A DNA stretch of 64,000 nt from assembly GCF_024206495.1 (NCBI RefSeq), contig NZ_JAMBPQ010000018.1, positions 78,378 through 142,377 of the forward strand, written 5' to 3'. Below are positions 33,931 to 42,434 of this stretch, one piece after another. A model generated the notes under the pieces. It was not told the DNA's origin. It made no database searches and saw only the letters and a list, made by a program, of their open reading frames with translations. Within the stretch, counting starts at the first letter, position 1, and each line of letters begins with the position of its first letter. Both the position numbers and the translations under genes were made by a program. This DNA is from Paraburkholderia sp. CNPSo 3272 (GTDB taxonomy: Bacteria; Pseudomonadota; Gammaproteobacteria; Burkholderiales; Burkholderiaceae).

Positions 33931-35390
33931 TATCGCGTCTCCCCCTGGTTCGGACCCGATTCTTCCGAGACCCATTTCATGAATCGGTGGATCGGGAACA
34001 TGCCGTCATGGGGGTAGCCACCAACGCCGTCCGAAATCGATTCGCCCAAAGCGACCATGCGCTGCACGCCTGCGCACGCAAGGGCGTCGCGCACCTCGGT
34101 TACCCGATGCGGCGGATAGATACCGACGGTCTGCGTCGCGACAGTCGCGTAGCGAGCCCCGTCGCGCAAGCTGCCCACGGGAATGACGTTGACGGTCTTG
34201 CAGATCGGATGGAAGTCAACCATTTCGTCCGAGCGCACGACGAGACCCTTGCCGTCGTAGCCGCCGAACACGCGATAAAGCGGCTCCATTTCACGCAGCA
34301 CGTCGACGGCTTCGCGAATGTCGCTCGGCACCAGCGGACCCTGGCCATCGCCATAACGGTAGTCGTCGCCGAGTGCGAGAGCGAGTTGCTCGCAGTAGCG
34401 GTCGGCGTCATCTTCGTCGCCTTCGATGAACTGATAGCGGCTTGCATTGCACGCATCCTGGTTGAACGACAGCACATCGGCGGCGCCCGCACGCGCGACC
34501 TCACGCAGAACCGCGTCGGAAATGAAGGCCTCGCGGCCAATAAGGGAGATGGACACCTTGGGGTCGAAGGCAACCAGTTCCAGACCCGGCCCGGCGTAGC
34601 GCATGACGTGGCGTACCGCGCTATCGCCGCCCCAAACGACGATTTTGTCGAAATACTGCGGGCGATAAAGAATGGACTCGACGTTCTCGTCACCTCCGCG
34701 CCAGTAGGCGGCGGAAAAAGACTGCGTGACGGGATGGTTCGGATCGATTTCGGCCATCGTGCGCAGAATCGCGGTGGCGGTAAACAGGTCGTTCGACGGT
34801 AGCTTGAGCAGGTGCACGCCTTTCGTCAGCGCGGCGCGCATCACGGTCATGGCCGCAACCATCGGCGAGTTGCCCGCCAGAATGTGAACGAGCCTCGGCG
34901 GGAAGGCGCGCAGACGGCTAGGGCGGCCGCGCAGCGTGCGTTCTACCCAGCCGTCGACGAGCCTCGCGTCGCCAAGGCTCACACGCAACTCGTCTTCGAT
35001 TACCTCGCGCAAAAACAGGTTAGGTATATCCCGATAGCAGTTCTCGAGGATCCGGCGTCCCAGGGGACTAACCTTGATCATCGATTCGAGTGCGGCCTGC
35101 ATGAGCGGATTGACGTCGAGATGCAGGCGGGGACCGAGCTCGACGAGGAAATCAATAATCTGCTCGACGGGCACATCGAACGCAGGACCCGATTCCGCAC
35201 GCGGCCAGACGAGGTCATCCAGTTCGATTTTGGGCGTGCAGAAACCCTGACCGAGATCTCGCGATACGTGCTTGATCGCATTTCCGGTGATCATACGGCC
35301 ACGGTAGACATGCGCAACCGGCAGCGGCGCGGAAGCCGACGCTTGCGTCGATGTCTCGGCCGGTCTTGCGGTTGTTTCGGTGTGCTCCAT
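33930..35390 (-). CDS. LuxC-like acyl-CoA/acyl-protein reductase
   Basis: A 486-residue LuxC-family reductase. It has an aldehyde-dehydrogenase-like core with the cofactor-binding HILAGNSPMVAAM, the KLPSND segment, IVVWGGDSAVRH and the nucleophile Cys314 in FNQDACNASRYQF. In luminous bacteria LuxC takes the acyl group from LuxE and reduces it with NADPH to an aldehyde. No luxAB or luxD is nearby, so the product feeds metabolism, not light. AGGAG precedes the ATG at 35388-35390. It is the first enzyme gene after the MarR regulator, 76 nt downstream. Confidence 0.88.
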   Translation of the reverse strand: MEHTETTARPAETSTQASASAPLPVAHVYRGRMITGNAIKHVSRDLGQGFCTPKIELDDLVWPRAESGPAFDVPVEQIIDFLVELGPRLHLDVNPLMQAALESMIKVSPLGRRILENCYRDIPNLFLREVIEDELRVSLGDARLVDGWVERTLRGRPSRLRAFPPRLVHILAGNSPMVAAMTVMRAALTKGVHLLKLPSNDLFTATAILRTMAEIDPNHPVTQSFSAAYWRGGDENVESILYRPQYFDKIVVWGGDSAVRHVMRYAGPGLELVAFDPKVSISLIGREAFISDAVLREVARAGAADVLSFNQDACNASRYQFIEGDEDDADRYCEQLALALGDDYRYGDGQGPLVPSDIREAVDVLREMEPLYRVFGGYDGKGLVVRSDEMVDFHPICKTVNVIPVGSLRDGARYATVATQTVGIYPPHRVTEVRDALACAGVQRMVALGESISDGVGGYPHDGMFPIHRFMKWVSEESGPNQGETR

Positions 35391-35466
35391 GAACTACTCC
35401 TTTTTCAATTGAGTCAAGCGCTGAGCCTGGCGGATTCGCCGCTTAGTTCGGGCATGCACTGGCCGC

Positions 35467-35964
35467 TCAGCTCAGGTTGACGATCATTCGCTCGAGAAGA
35501 CGTTTGACGGTCGCGACTTCGTCCATCGTGAAGCCCTGAAGCTGGCGATTGCTCGTTTCCACGATGTGCGGCAGGGTCTCGTGCAGCAATCCACGGCCGT
35601 TTGCCGTCAATGCGAGTTCAATGCTGCGTCTATCGGAAATGCTTCGGATACGCTCGATCAATCCGCGCTTCTCGAGTGAATCGAGCTTCCGGGTCATTGC
35701 GCCGCTGTCCGCGAGAAGGATGCGGCACAGGGCGGTGGGCGTGCGGGCGCGCTCGTCGTAGAGCGCTTTCAGGATGCCCCACTGGAGAGCGGAAAGTCCG
35801 CTCGCGGCAAGCTTCCGGTCGATTTCGCTGCCCAGCAGAAGGTGAACCAGATTCATCTTGAAGGCGACGCTTTCTTCGGTCCGGTATTCCTCCGGGCAGA
35901 GCATTCGTGCTGGTGCGGCACCGGCGAAGTCATGGGCCAGTGTGGGTGATTCAAGAAGATTCAT
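35467..35964 (-). CDS. MarR-family transcriptional regulator
   Basis: A 165-residue winged-helix regulator: SALQWGILKALYDE, then TALCRILLADSGAMTRKLDSLEKRGLIERIRS (recognition helix and wing, with the usual SDRRS-type wing segment). A longer upstream frame is open but codes for nothing recognisable; the ATG at 35962-35964 gives a normal length. It heads the LuxC/LuxE operon and is divergent from a kinase-like gene. The region between contains two ATATGCA repeats 18 bp apart (36005, 36023), possible binding sites. Confidence 0.88.
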   Translation of the reverse strand: MNLLESPTLAHDFAGAAPARMLCPEEYRTEESVAFKMNLVHLLLGSEIDRKLAASGLSALQWGILKALYDERARTPTALCRILLADSGAMTRKLDSLEKRGLIERIRSISDRRSIELALTANGRGLLHETLPHIVETSNRQLQGFTMDEVATVKRLLERMIVNLS

Positions 35965-36129
35965 CAGGTACCTGCCAAATAAGTATCTGCATCTGAAAGC
36001 AACTATATGCACGGCATTCAAAATATGCAACGCTCGACGAGGTGTGGTTTTCCCCATGTTGCGGTCGAACGACTCGGTGCGCGACGATGCCGCACGCGTC
36101 TTGCGTATTTCAATCGCCAGGGGGAAATC

Positions 36130-37230
36130 TTGTCTGCACTTGCTGTGATGAGTGACATGGCGTTGCCGGTCACGGTGGAAGGAGTGACCGCACAGTGGCT
36201 GACGTCGGCGCTTGCGTTTCGCTTCGCGGGCGTGGAAGTGACTTCGTGCAGCCACGTAGCTGTGCTGCCTGGAACGTCGACGAAAGTGCGCGTGGCGCTC
36301 GAGTACAACGATGTGGGCAGGGAAATGGCGCTGCCTTCGCGCATGATCGTAAAAGGTGGCTTTCAGGATCACAGCGAGTCAATGAAGGATATGTACCGCA
36401 ACGAAATGCGGTTCTATCGTGACGTCTCGCCATTCATAAATATGAACGTGCCGAAATGCTTCTATGCGGGCGCGGACCCCGATCAATGGCAATCTGTCGT
36501 CGTGATGGAAGACCTCGAGCAGCGCGGGGCTCGCTTTTGCAGGGCGCAGCGAGCGCAACACTACGAAGAGATGGTGCGGCGTCTGAGTGCGATGGCGCGC
36601 TATCACGCGCAGACCTGGAACAGCGCCGAATTTGAAACGGGCGGCCGCTTTGAGTGGGTGGGGGAGCGCTTTTCCGACTGGTCGCTGGAATATCAGAATC
36701 GCTATCTGGAGCCGGATGTGTGGGCCCACTACGTCTCGCTCCCCCGAGGAGCCGCCGTTAGCCGATACCTGCACGATCGTGAATGGATGGTAGCGGCGCT
36801 CGCAGACATTGCCAGCCAGCACAAAGGCAAGCCCGTGTGTCTCATTCACGGCGACACGCACCTGGGCAACTTGTTCGTTGAACCAGACGGAACGCCAGGT
36901 TTTTTCGATGCTCAGGTAAGCCGGGCGCCGTGGAGCCTGGAGGTGGCCTATCACATAGGCTGCGCGCTGGATATCGAAGACCGTCGCATGTGGGAGCGGC
37001 CGTTGCTCGAACACTATTTACTGCAGTTGGCAGCTGGCGGAGTCGAGGCGCCGTCGTTCGACGAGGCTTGGGAAGACTATCGGCGCGATCTCGCATACGG
37101 CTACTTTATCTTCGCCATCAACGAGACACGCTTCCAGACGGAGGCGGTGAACACGGCCTACGCGGCGCGCTTTGGCGCGGCATTGATGGATCACCGCAGA
37201 GTAGGTCCAGGTGATCGTACAGGTCGATAA
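36130..37230 (+). CDS. Aminoglycoside-phosphotransferase-fold small-molecule kinase
   Basis: A 366-residue kinase-like protein. The catalytic loop is CLIHGDTHLGNLF and the metal-binding motif FFDAQ, with an N-lobe lysine in MIVKGGF. The overall pattern recalls the EcKinase/APH group that phosphorylates small hydroxylated compounds. A ribosome site GGGGGA (36120-36125) fits a TTG start at 36130 better than the ATG at 36148, which has none. It is divergent from the MarR gene. It may phosphorylate a hydroxylated intermediate; no direct evidence for the substrate. Confidence 0.82.
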   Translation: MSALAVMSDMALPVTVEGVTAQWLTSALAFRFAGVEVTSCSHVAVLPGTSTKVRVALEYNDVGREMALPSRMIVKGGFQDHSESMKDMYRNEMRFYRDVSPFINMNVPKCFYAGADPDQWQSVVVMEDLEQRGARFCRAQRAQHYEEMVRRLSAMARYHAQTWNSAEFETGGRFEWVGERFSDWSLEYQNRYLEPDVWAHYVSLPRGAAVSRYLHDREWMVAALADIASQHKGKPVCLIHGDTHLGNLFVEPDGTPGFFDAQVSRAPWSLEVAYHIGCALDIEDRRMWERPLLEHYLLQLAAGGVEAPSFDEAWEDYRRDLAYGYFIFAINETRFQTEAVNTAYAARFGAALMDHRRVGPGDRTGR

Positions 37231-37257
37231 TACAACTATGCGTTGCATTATCGACCT
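37221..37257. repeat. 37-bp inverted repeat at the end of the kinase gene
   Basis: AGGTCGATAAT and ATTATCGACCT are perfect 11-bp arms. Inside them CAAC and GTTG pair around TATGC. It spans the stop codon of the kinase-like gene. There is no T-tract; it may be an operator for the SDR 116 nt downstream or a 3' end structure. Confidence 0.55.
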
Positions 37258-37372
37258 CATGAGACTAAGCTTGCTCGAAAATGCGACTCCAGCGCGCGTA
37301 TGGATAGCCGTCCCGGGCACGTAAACGCGCGAATGCTTTGAGTGGCGAGCGACTACATCATTCGACTACAGC

Positions 37373-38191
37373 ATGCCTTCTCCGAAAGTCTTTTATCAGC
37401 GTTTGAGCGGCAAGATCGCGATCGTCACCGGCGCGGGGTCACTCGGGCAAGGTTACGGCACGGGCAAGGCCATCGCCTGTCTTTTTGCGGCTGAGGGCGC
37501 GTCCGTATGCCTTGTCGATCAGCAGCACGAGAGGGCTGCCGAGACGCTCGCATTGATTACCGAGTCCGGCGGTGCAGGGTTCGTTTGTACGGGTGACATC
37601 ACGGACGCTGCGGTGTGCACGCGCATCGTCGAAGAGACCGTTGAGCGATATGGTGGCCTGGATATACTCGTGAACAACGTCGGAATTTCAGGTGCGCCGG
37701 GACGATTGCAGGATATCGACGAGGCGTCGTGGGACCGCGTGATGGATGTGAACCTCAAGAGCGCGTTCCTGATGAGTCGCAGTGCAGTGCCAAAGATCGT
37801 GGCGCGTGGAGGCGGGGCAATCGTCAATATCAGTTCGGTTGCTGGCATACGCAGTCACGGGTCAGCTGCGTACGGTTCATCGAAGGCAGGCATGGTTGCG
37901 TTCACGCGAGAGCTAGCGGTGATGTACGGCCGTGATCATGTGCGCGCCAACGCCATCGCGCCGGGGCACATCTTTACACCCATGGTGCAGAGCATGCTCA
38001 ACGAAAAGGCGCGCGAGCGGCGCCGCAAGATCGCACCGCTTCCACTGGAAGGAGACGCGTGGGACGTTGCGTCCGCCGCGCTGTTTCTCGCCAGCGATGA
38101 GTCGCGGTTTGTCACCGGCACATGCCTGCCAGTGGATGGCGGCGTGACGGAGGTTGCGGCCCTCGCCGCTTACGATCTCGTTGGACAGTAG
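37373..38191 (+). CDS. Short-chain dehydrogenase/reductase
   Basis: A 272-residue SDR. The cofactor loop is extended (TGAGSLGQGYGTGKA), NNAG is NNVG, followed by VNISSVAG, the catalytic YGSSK and a terminal VTGTCLPVDGG. It probably oxidises a cyclic alcohol with NAD+. No strong ribosome site is visible. It follows the kinase-like gene after a 37-bp inverted repeat and ends the catabolic island, with a terminator-like hairpin behind it. Confidence 0.85.
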   Translation: MPSPKVFYQRLSGKIAIVTGAGSLGQGYGTGKAIACLFAAEGASVCLVDQQHERAAETLALITESGGAGFVCTGDITDAAVCTRIVEETVERYGGLDILVNNVGISGAPGRLQDIDEASWDRVMDVNLKSAFLMSRSAVPKIVARGGGAIVNISSVAGIRSHGSAAYGSSKAGMVAFTRELAVMYGRDHVRANAIAPGHIFTPMVQSMLNEKARERRRKIAPLPLEGDAWDVASAALFLASDESRFVTGTCLPVDGGVTEVAALAAYDLVGQ

Positions 38192-38200
38192 TCGGGGCAT

Positions 38201-38226
38201 GCGCGCTGGGCGCGCGCCGTTTTATT
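38201..38226 (+). terminator. Intrinsic terminator after the SDR gene
   Basis: GCGCGC-TGG-GCGCGC-type hairpin (38201-38215) followed, after four bases, by TTTTATT. It lies 9 nt after the stop. Confidence 0.5.
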
Positions 38227-38757
38227 GTGTTGGTTTGCGCGCGGTTTTTTCTGGTCACTTGCGTTGCCACCTGTATGGCGCTGACCCAAGTTGTAGAGTT
38301 ATCGACCACGTCTTGTCACCCACGGCTTGTTACGTGCATTTATACGGAACGGACCGGGTGGCGTCCAGCCATTGCAGCACTCACGCCTGCACCTTCGCCG
38401 GCCCGGTCTATGTTCCCCTGCCAGGTTGAGTTGACCCGGCCTGCGCCGCATGTCTTTTTGCCAGCGCGATCGCTCGCCTGCAGCAGTCGCCGAAGTGAAT
38501 TTCCTGCGCACTCTCCGTACAAACACCTGGTGGAATCGAATGCTTTACCAGCAAGGTAAATTCCAGGCGCTCGACATGAGCAGATCACTCACGTAAAACG
38601 CAGATGCGGTCGATGAGGGCCGTATATTTCACGAGGGTAAGTTTGCCGCTTGAAGTTAGGACTATCGAATAGAAAAAACTCGACACTGGGTCGTCGATTG
38701 CCCGAGAAGCGATTGCGGTTGGAAAGGGTGTGCTTTTGCCACCGTCTTGCGTTCATA

Positions 38758-38786
38758 TTGTTATACGACATTCATTTATGTATACT
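38758..38786 (+). promoter_or_regulatory. Promoter of ETF-ubiquinone oxidoreductase
   Basis: TTGTTA (38758-38763) and TATACT (38781-38786) with exactly 17 nt between them, about 110 nt upstream of the start codon in otherwise AT-rich DNA. Confidence 0.52.
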
Positions 38787-38899
38787 CCTCGCCTGCCACC
38801 TACGGGAGATGCTGGAAGCGATTCCCGTGGTGGCGGCGCCCTCGACGGGCGAGAGTCCAACGAGCATGGCGACATTACGAGGCCAGGGAGAAAGTGGGG

Positions 38900-40567
38900 A
38901 TGGCGGAGGGGAATCAGCAAGGGCATGGCCCACGCGAGTCGATGGAATACGACGTGGTGATCGTCGGTGGCGGTCCCGCCGGGCTGTCTGCCGCGATCCG
39001 CCTGAAGCAGCTGGCCGCGGAAAAAGGCGCTGAAATCGGTGTCTGCGTGCTGGAGAAAGGCTCGGAAATCGGGGCGCATATCCTCTCGGGCGCGGTCATG
39101 GATCCGCGTGCCCTGAACGAACTGATGCCGGACTGGAAAGAGCAAGGCGCGCCGCTTAACGTGCCCGTGACCGAGGACAAGTTCCTTTTTCTTTCTGAAA
39201 CGGGGGCTAAGGCTGTGCCGAACTGGGCACTGCCCGACAACTTCAAGAACCACGGCAACTACGTCATCAGCCTCGCCAACGTCACGCGCTGGCTGGGCCA
39301 GCAGGCCGAGGCGCTGGGCGTGGAAATCTTCCCCGGCTTTCCGGCTGCCGAAGTGCTCTACAACGACGACGGTTCCGTGAAGGGCGTCGCCACCGGCAAC
39401 ATGGGTCTCGGCAAGGACGGCGAGCCCACCGAGAACTTCCAGCTCGGCATGGAGCTGCACGCCAAGTACACGCTGTTCTGCGAAGGCTGCCGCGGGCATC
39501 TGGGCCGTCAGCTGAACGAGAAGTTCAAGCTCGGCAAGGATTCGGATCCGCAGGTCTACGGCATCGGCATCAAGGAACTGTGGGAGATCGATCCCACGAA
39601 GCACCAGCCCGGTCTCGTAATCCACACCGCCGGGTGGCCTCTCGAATCCGATACGTACGGCGGCTCGTTCCTGTACCACATCGACAACAACCAGGTGATG
39701 GTGGGCTTCGTCGTGGGTCTGGCGTACCAGAACCCGTATCTCTCGCCGTTCGAGGAATTCCAGCGTTACAAGACGCACCCGGAAATCCGCAAGTACCTCG
39801 AAGGCGGCAAGCGCGTCTCGTATGGCGCGCGCGCGATCACGGCCGGCGGCCTGATGTCGCTGCCCAAGCTGGTGTTCCCGGGCGGCGCGCTCGTGGGCGA
39901 CGACGCGGGCTTTTTGAACGCCTCGCGCATCAAGGGCAGCCACGCGGCGATCAAGACCGGCATGCTGGCAGCCGATGCGGCGTTCGAAGCCGTGCAGGCA
40001 GGCCGCCAGAGCGACGAGCTCGCGGCCTATCCGGAAGCGTTCAGGCAGTCGTGGCTCTACACGGAGCTGTACAAGGCGCGCAACTTCAAGCAGTGGATGA
40101 GCAAGGGCCTGTACCTGGGCACGCTGATGGTGGGCATCGAGCAGAAGCTGCTGGGCGGCAACGTGCCGTGGACACTGCACCACCAGCATCGCGATCACGA
40201 AATGCTCAAGCCCGCTTCGCAGTGCAAGCCCATCGAGTATCCGAAGCCCGACGGCAAGCTCACGTTCGATCGGCTCTCCTCAGTGTTCATCTCGAACACG
40301 AACCACGAAGAGAACCAGCCGGCGCATCTCACGCTCAAGGACGCGAGCGTGCCTGTCGACATCAACCTTCAAACGTATGCAGGACCCGAGGCGCGCTTCT
40401 GCCCCGCAGGCGTCTACGAGTTCGTGAGAGACGATCAAGAAGATCGCCTGCAGATCAACGCGCAGAACTGCGTGCACTGCAAGACCTGCGATATCAAGGA
40501 CCCGACGCAGAACATTATATGGGTCACGCCGGAAGGCGGCGGCGGCCCGAACTATCCGAACATGTAA
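38900..40567 (+). CDS. Electron-transfer flavoprotein-ubiquinone oxidoreductase
   Basis: A 555-residue membrane-associated FAD/[4Fe-4S] protein, the usual length for ETF-QO. The FAD motif is VVIVGGGPAGLSAAIRL, followed by GSEIGAHILSG, GDDAGFLN, and the C-terminal iron-sulfur region with ARFCPAGVYEF and CVHCKTCDIKDP. It moves electrons from acyl-CoA dehydrogenases via ETF to ubiquinone. The ATG at 38900 after AGGGAGAAAGTGGGG gives the family length; upstream sequence in frame is not conserved-looking. Its codon use is that of core genes. No acyl-CoA dehydrogenase or etfAB gene is in the window. Confidence 0.95.
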   Translation: MAEGNQQGHGPRESMEYDVVIVGGGPAGLSAAIRLKQLAAEKGAEIGVCVLEKGSEIGAHILSGAVMDPRALNELMPDWKEQGAPLNVPVTEDKFLFLSETGAKAVPNWALPDNFKNHGNYVISLANVTRWLGQQAEALGVEIFPGFPAAEVLYNDDGSVKGVATGNMGLGKDGEPTENFQLGMELHAKYTLFCEGCRGHLGRQLNEKFKLGKDSDPQVYGIGIKELWEIDPTKHQPGLVIHTAGWPLESDTYGGSFLYHIDNNQVMVGFVVGLAYQNPYLSPFEEFQRYKTHPEIRKYLEGGKRVSYGARAITAGGLMSLPKLVFPGGALVGDDAGFLNASRIKGSHAAIKTGMLAADAAFEAVQAGRQSDELAAYPEAFRQSWLYTELYKARNFKQWMSKGLYLGTLMVGIEQKLLGGNVPWTLHHQHRDHEMLKPASQCKPIEYPKPDGKLTFDRLSSVFISNTNHEENQPAHLTLKDASVPVDINLQTYAGPEARFCPAGVYEFVRDDQEDRLQINAQNCVHCKTCDIKDPTQNIIWVTPEGGGGPNYPNM

Positions 40568-40602
40568 GCAGTACGAGTTAAGTCTCAGAGGCAAGATCCA
40601 GC

Positions 40603-41439
40603 ATGAAACTGATTCGGTCTGTCGAGGAACTGCGAGCTCAATTGCGCGGGCAAAACCGCACGGCCTTCGTGCCGACGATGGGCAATCTGCACGAAGGGCA
40701 TCTGTCGCTGATCCGTCTCGCACGACAGCATGGAGATCCTGTCATTACCAGCATTTTCGTGAATCCGCTGCAGTTTGGACCGGGTGAAGACTTCGAGCGT
40801 TATCCCAGAACGCTCGAGGCGGACCTGAAGAAGCTGCAGAAGGAGAATGTCTACGTCGTCTTCGCCCCTACGGAACGGGACCTCTTTCCGCAGCCGCAAG
40901 AATATCGCGTGCAGCCTCCTGGTGGGCTTGGCGACATGCTCGAGGGAGAGTTCCGGCCGGGCTTCTTTCAAGGCGTTTGCACAGTCGTAATGAAGTTGCT
41001 GTTATGCGCGCAGCCGCGCGTGACGGTGTTTGGAAAAAAGGACTATCAACAGCTGATGATTGTTCGCGAAATGTGCAAGCAGTTCGCGATGCCCACGGAT
41101 GTCGTGGCCGGCGAAACCATCCGCGACATAGACGGACTTGCGCTGTCCTCTCGCAATCGCTTCCTGACGCCGGAGCAACGCGTGGAGGCCCCTACGCTAT
41201 ATCGGCTCCTGAGCCGCGTGCGGGACGACATTTTGAGCGGTCGACAGGATATCCAGCGAATCGAACGGCGCGTGTTCTCAACGCTGATCGATCGCGGCTG
41301 GAAACCCGATTACATCTCGGTCCGAAAGCAGGCCGACTTACGCTCTCCAATGGAGTCGGATGTCGTCGATCGAAAGCTCGTCGTGCTCGCGGCAGCGCGC
41401 CTCGGCAGCACACGCCTTATTGACAACCTTGAGATTTGA
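40603..41439 (+). CDS. panC: Pantothenate synthetase (pantoate-beta-alanine ligase)
   Basis: A 278-residue PanC with the nucleotide-binding PTMGNLHEGH (HxGH), SIFVNPLQF, FGKKDYQQL and LSSRNRFL motifs all intact. It joins pantoate and beta-alanine with ATP to give pantothenate for CoA synthesis. It starts 35 nt after the ETF-QO stop. panB and panD are absent, and the base composition is lower in GC than ETF-QO. It may be an acquired extra copy that supports the CoA demand of the catabolic island; this needs the rest of the genome to decide. Confidence 0.94.
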   Translation: MKLIRSVEELRAQLRGQNRTAFVPTMGNLHEGHLSLIRLARQHGDPVITSIFVNPLQFGPGEDFERYPRTLEADLKKLQKENVYVVFAPTERDLFPQPQEYRVQPPGGLGDMLEGEFRPGFFQGVCTVVMKLLLCAQPRVTVFGKKDYQQLMIVREMCKQFAMPTDVVAGETIRDIDGLALSSRNRFLTPEQRVEAPTLYRLLSRVRDDILSGRQDIQRIERRVFSTLIDRGWKPDYISVRKQADLRSPMESDVVDRKLVVLAAARLGSTRLIDNLEI

Positions 41440-41535
41440 ACCCTTGATGCTACGCCTTGCCACGGTTACTCGAGGATAGGGCGAGAGCGCAACTCGAAGG
41501 CGCACCCTGCGCCTGCCTGACATTGGCGTTTCGTT

Positions 41536-42345
41536 ATGACTGAACCAGCAATTCATTACGACGGCTCTCGTAGGCAATCGGTGCTTGTGACGGGAGCCGG
41601 CCGGCGAATCGGTCGCTCCCTCGCTTTTGGCTTTGCCAAGCGAGGATGGGACGTTGCCTTGCACTATCACCAGTCGAAGCGCGAAGCGCAAGAGGTTGTC
41701 GATCAGATCGCGGCGCGAGGCGGAAGCGCAATTTCCCTTTGCGCGGATCTTTCGAACGAGCAACAGGTGAGGCAGCTTGTGCCCGCTTGTGTGCAAGCAT
41801 TCGGACGACTCGATTGCGTCCTGAATTGCGCCTCGCGGTTTGAGGAGGATACGGCACAGACCTTTACTTACGATCTCCTGCTGGCGCTCATGAAGATCAA
41901 CGTCGCTGCGCCGCTGGCTTTGGCGCGCGGACTCTACGACGCGATACCGGACTGTGCAGTTGCCGACGAGGCGCGGCGCGGCGTCGTTGTCAACGTTCTG
42001 GACCAGAAGCTTTACAACATGAATCCAGACTACCTCTCTTATACCTTGACGAAAGCAGCGCTGGCGAATGCAACGATAGCGCTTGCACAGGCGCTAGCGC
42101 CGAAGGTCAGAGTGGTCGGATTGGCTCCAGGACTTACGCTTGTCTCGGGTGATCAAACGCAAGAGCAGTTTGAGACGGCTCACCGAATGACCCCGCTTCG
42201 GCGCGGCTCGCGGCTCGAAGACATCGTCGATGCAGCTGTCTATCTTGCCGAGGCCCGCGGAGTGACAGGGACGACCTTGGTCGTCGACGGAGGTCAACAT
42301 CTTGTATCTAGCCAGCGCGACGTGATGTTCGCGAAATTTGAGTAG
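41536..42345 (+). CDS. Pteridine-reductase-like SDR (FolM type)
   Basis: A 269-residue SDR with the Arg-rich cofactor loop TGAGRRIGRSL that favours NADPH. It also has NCASRFEED and the segment NVLDQKLYNMNPDYLSYTLTK, whose LDQK and YTLTK are characteristic of pteridine or dihydromonapterin reductases. It probably reduces a pterin. It lies between panC and a TetR gene in a block of lower GC content. Confidence 0.82.
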   Translation: MTEPAIHYDGSRRQSVLVTGAGRRIGRSLAFGFAKRGWDVALHYHQSKREAQEVVDQIAARGGSAISLCADLSNEQQVRQLVPACVQAFGRLDCVLNCASRFEEDTAQTFTYDLLLALMKINVAAPLALARGLYDAIPDCAVADEARRGVVVNVLDQKLYNMNPDYLSYTLTKAALANATIALAQALAPKVRVVGLAPGLTLVSGDQTQEQFETAHRMTPLRRGSRLEDIVDAAVYLAEARGVTGTTLVVDGGQHLVSSQRDVMFAKFE

Positions 42346-42434
42346 GCGCGCGGGACAAGGCCTCACATCTCGCGGCGAAGAGGACGGATAGCGGCGCAGC
42401 GCGACCAGAGAACGCGTAGAAGACCGGAGGGGAG

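Larger units (their letters stand above)
38192..38899. other. Intergenic region of about 700 nt
   Basis: Contains the terminator after the SDR and the predicted promoter of the ETF-ubiquinone oxidoreductase gene. In between, the sequence is AT-richer than its surroundings. I see no convincing gene, RNA or repeat in 38230-38750. Confidence 0.55.

Noticed and set aside
30260..35390. A bioluminescence (lux) operon
   Set aside because: LuxC- and LuxE-like genes are present but luxA, luxB and luxD are not, and the context is catabolic.
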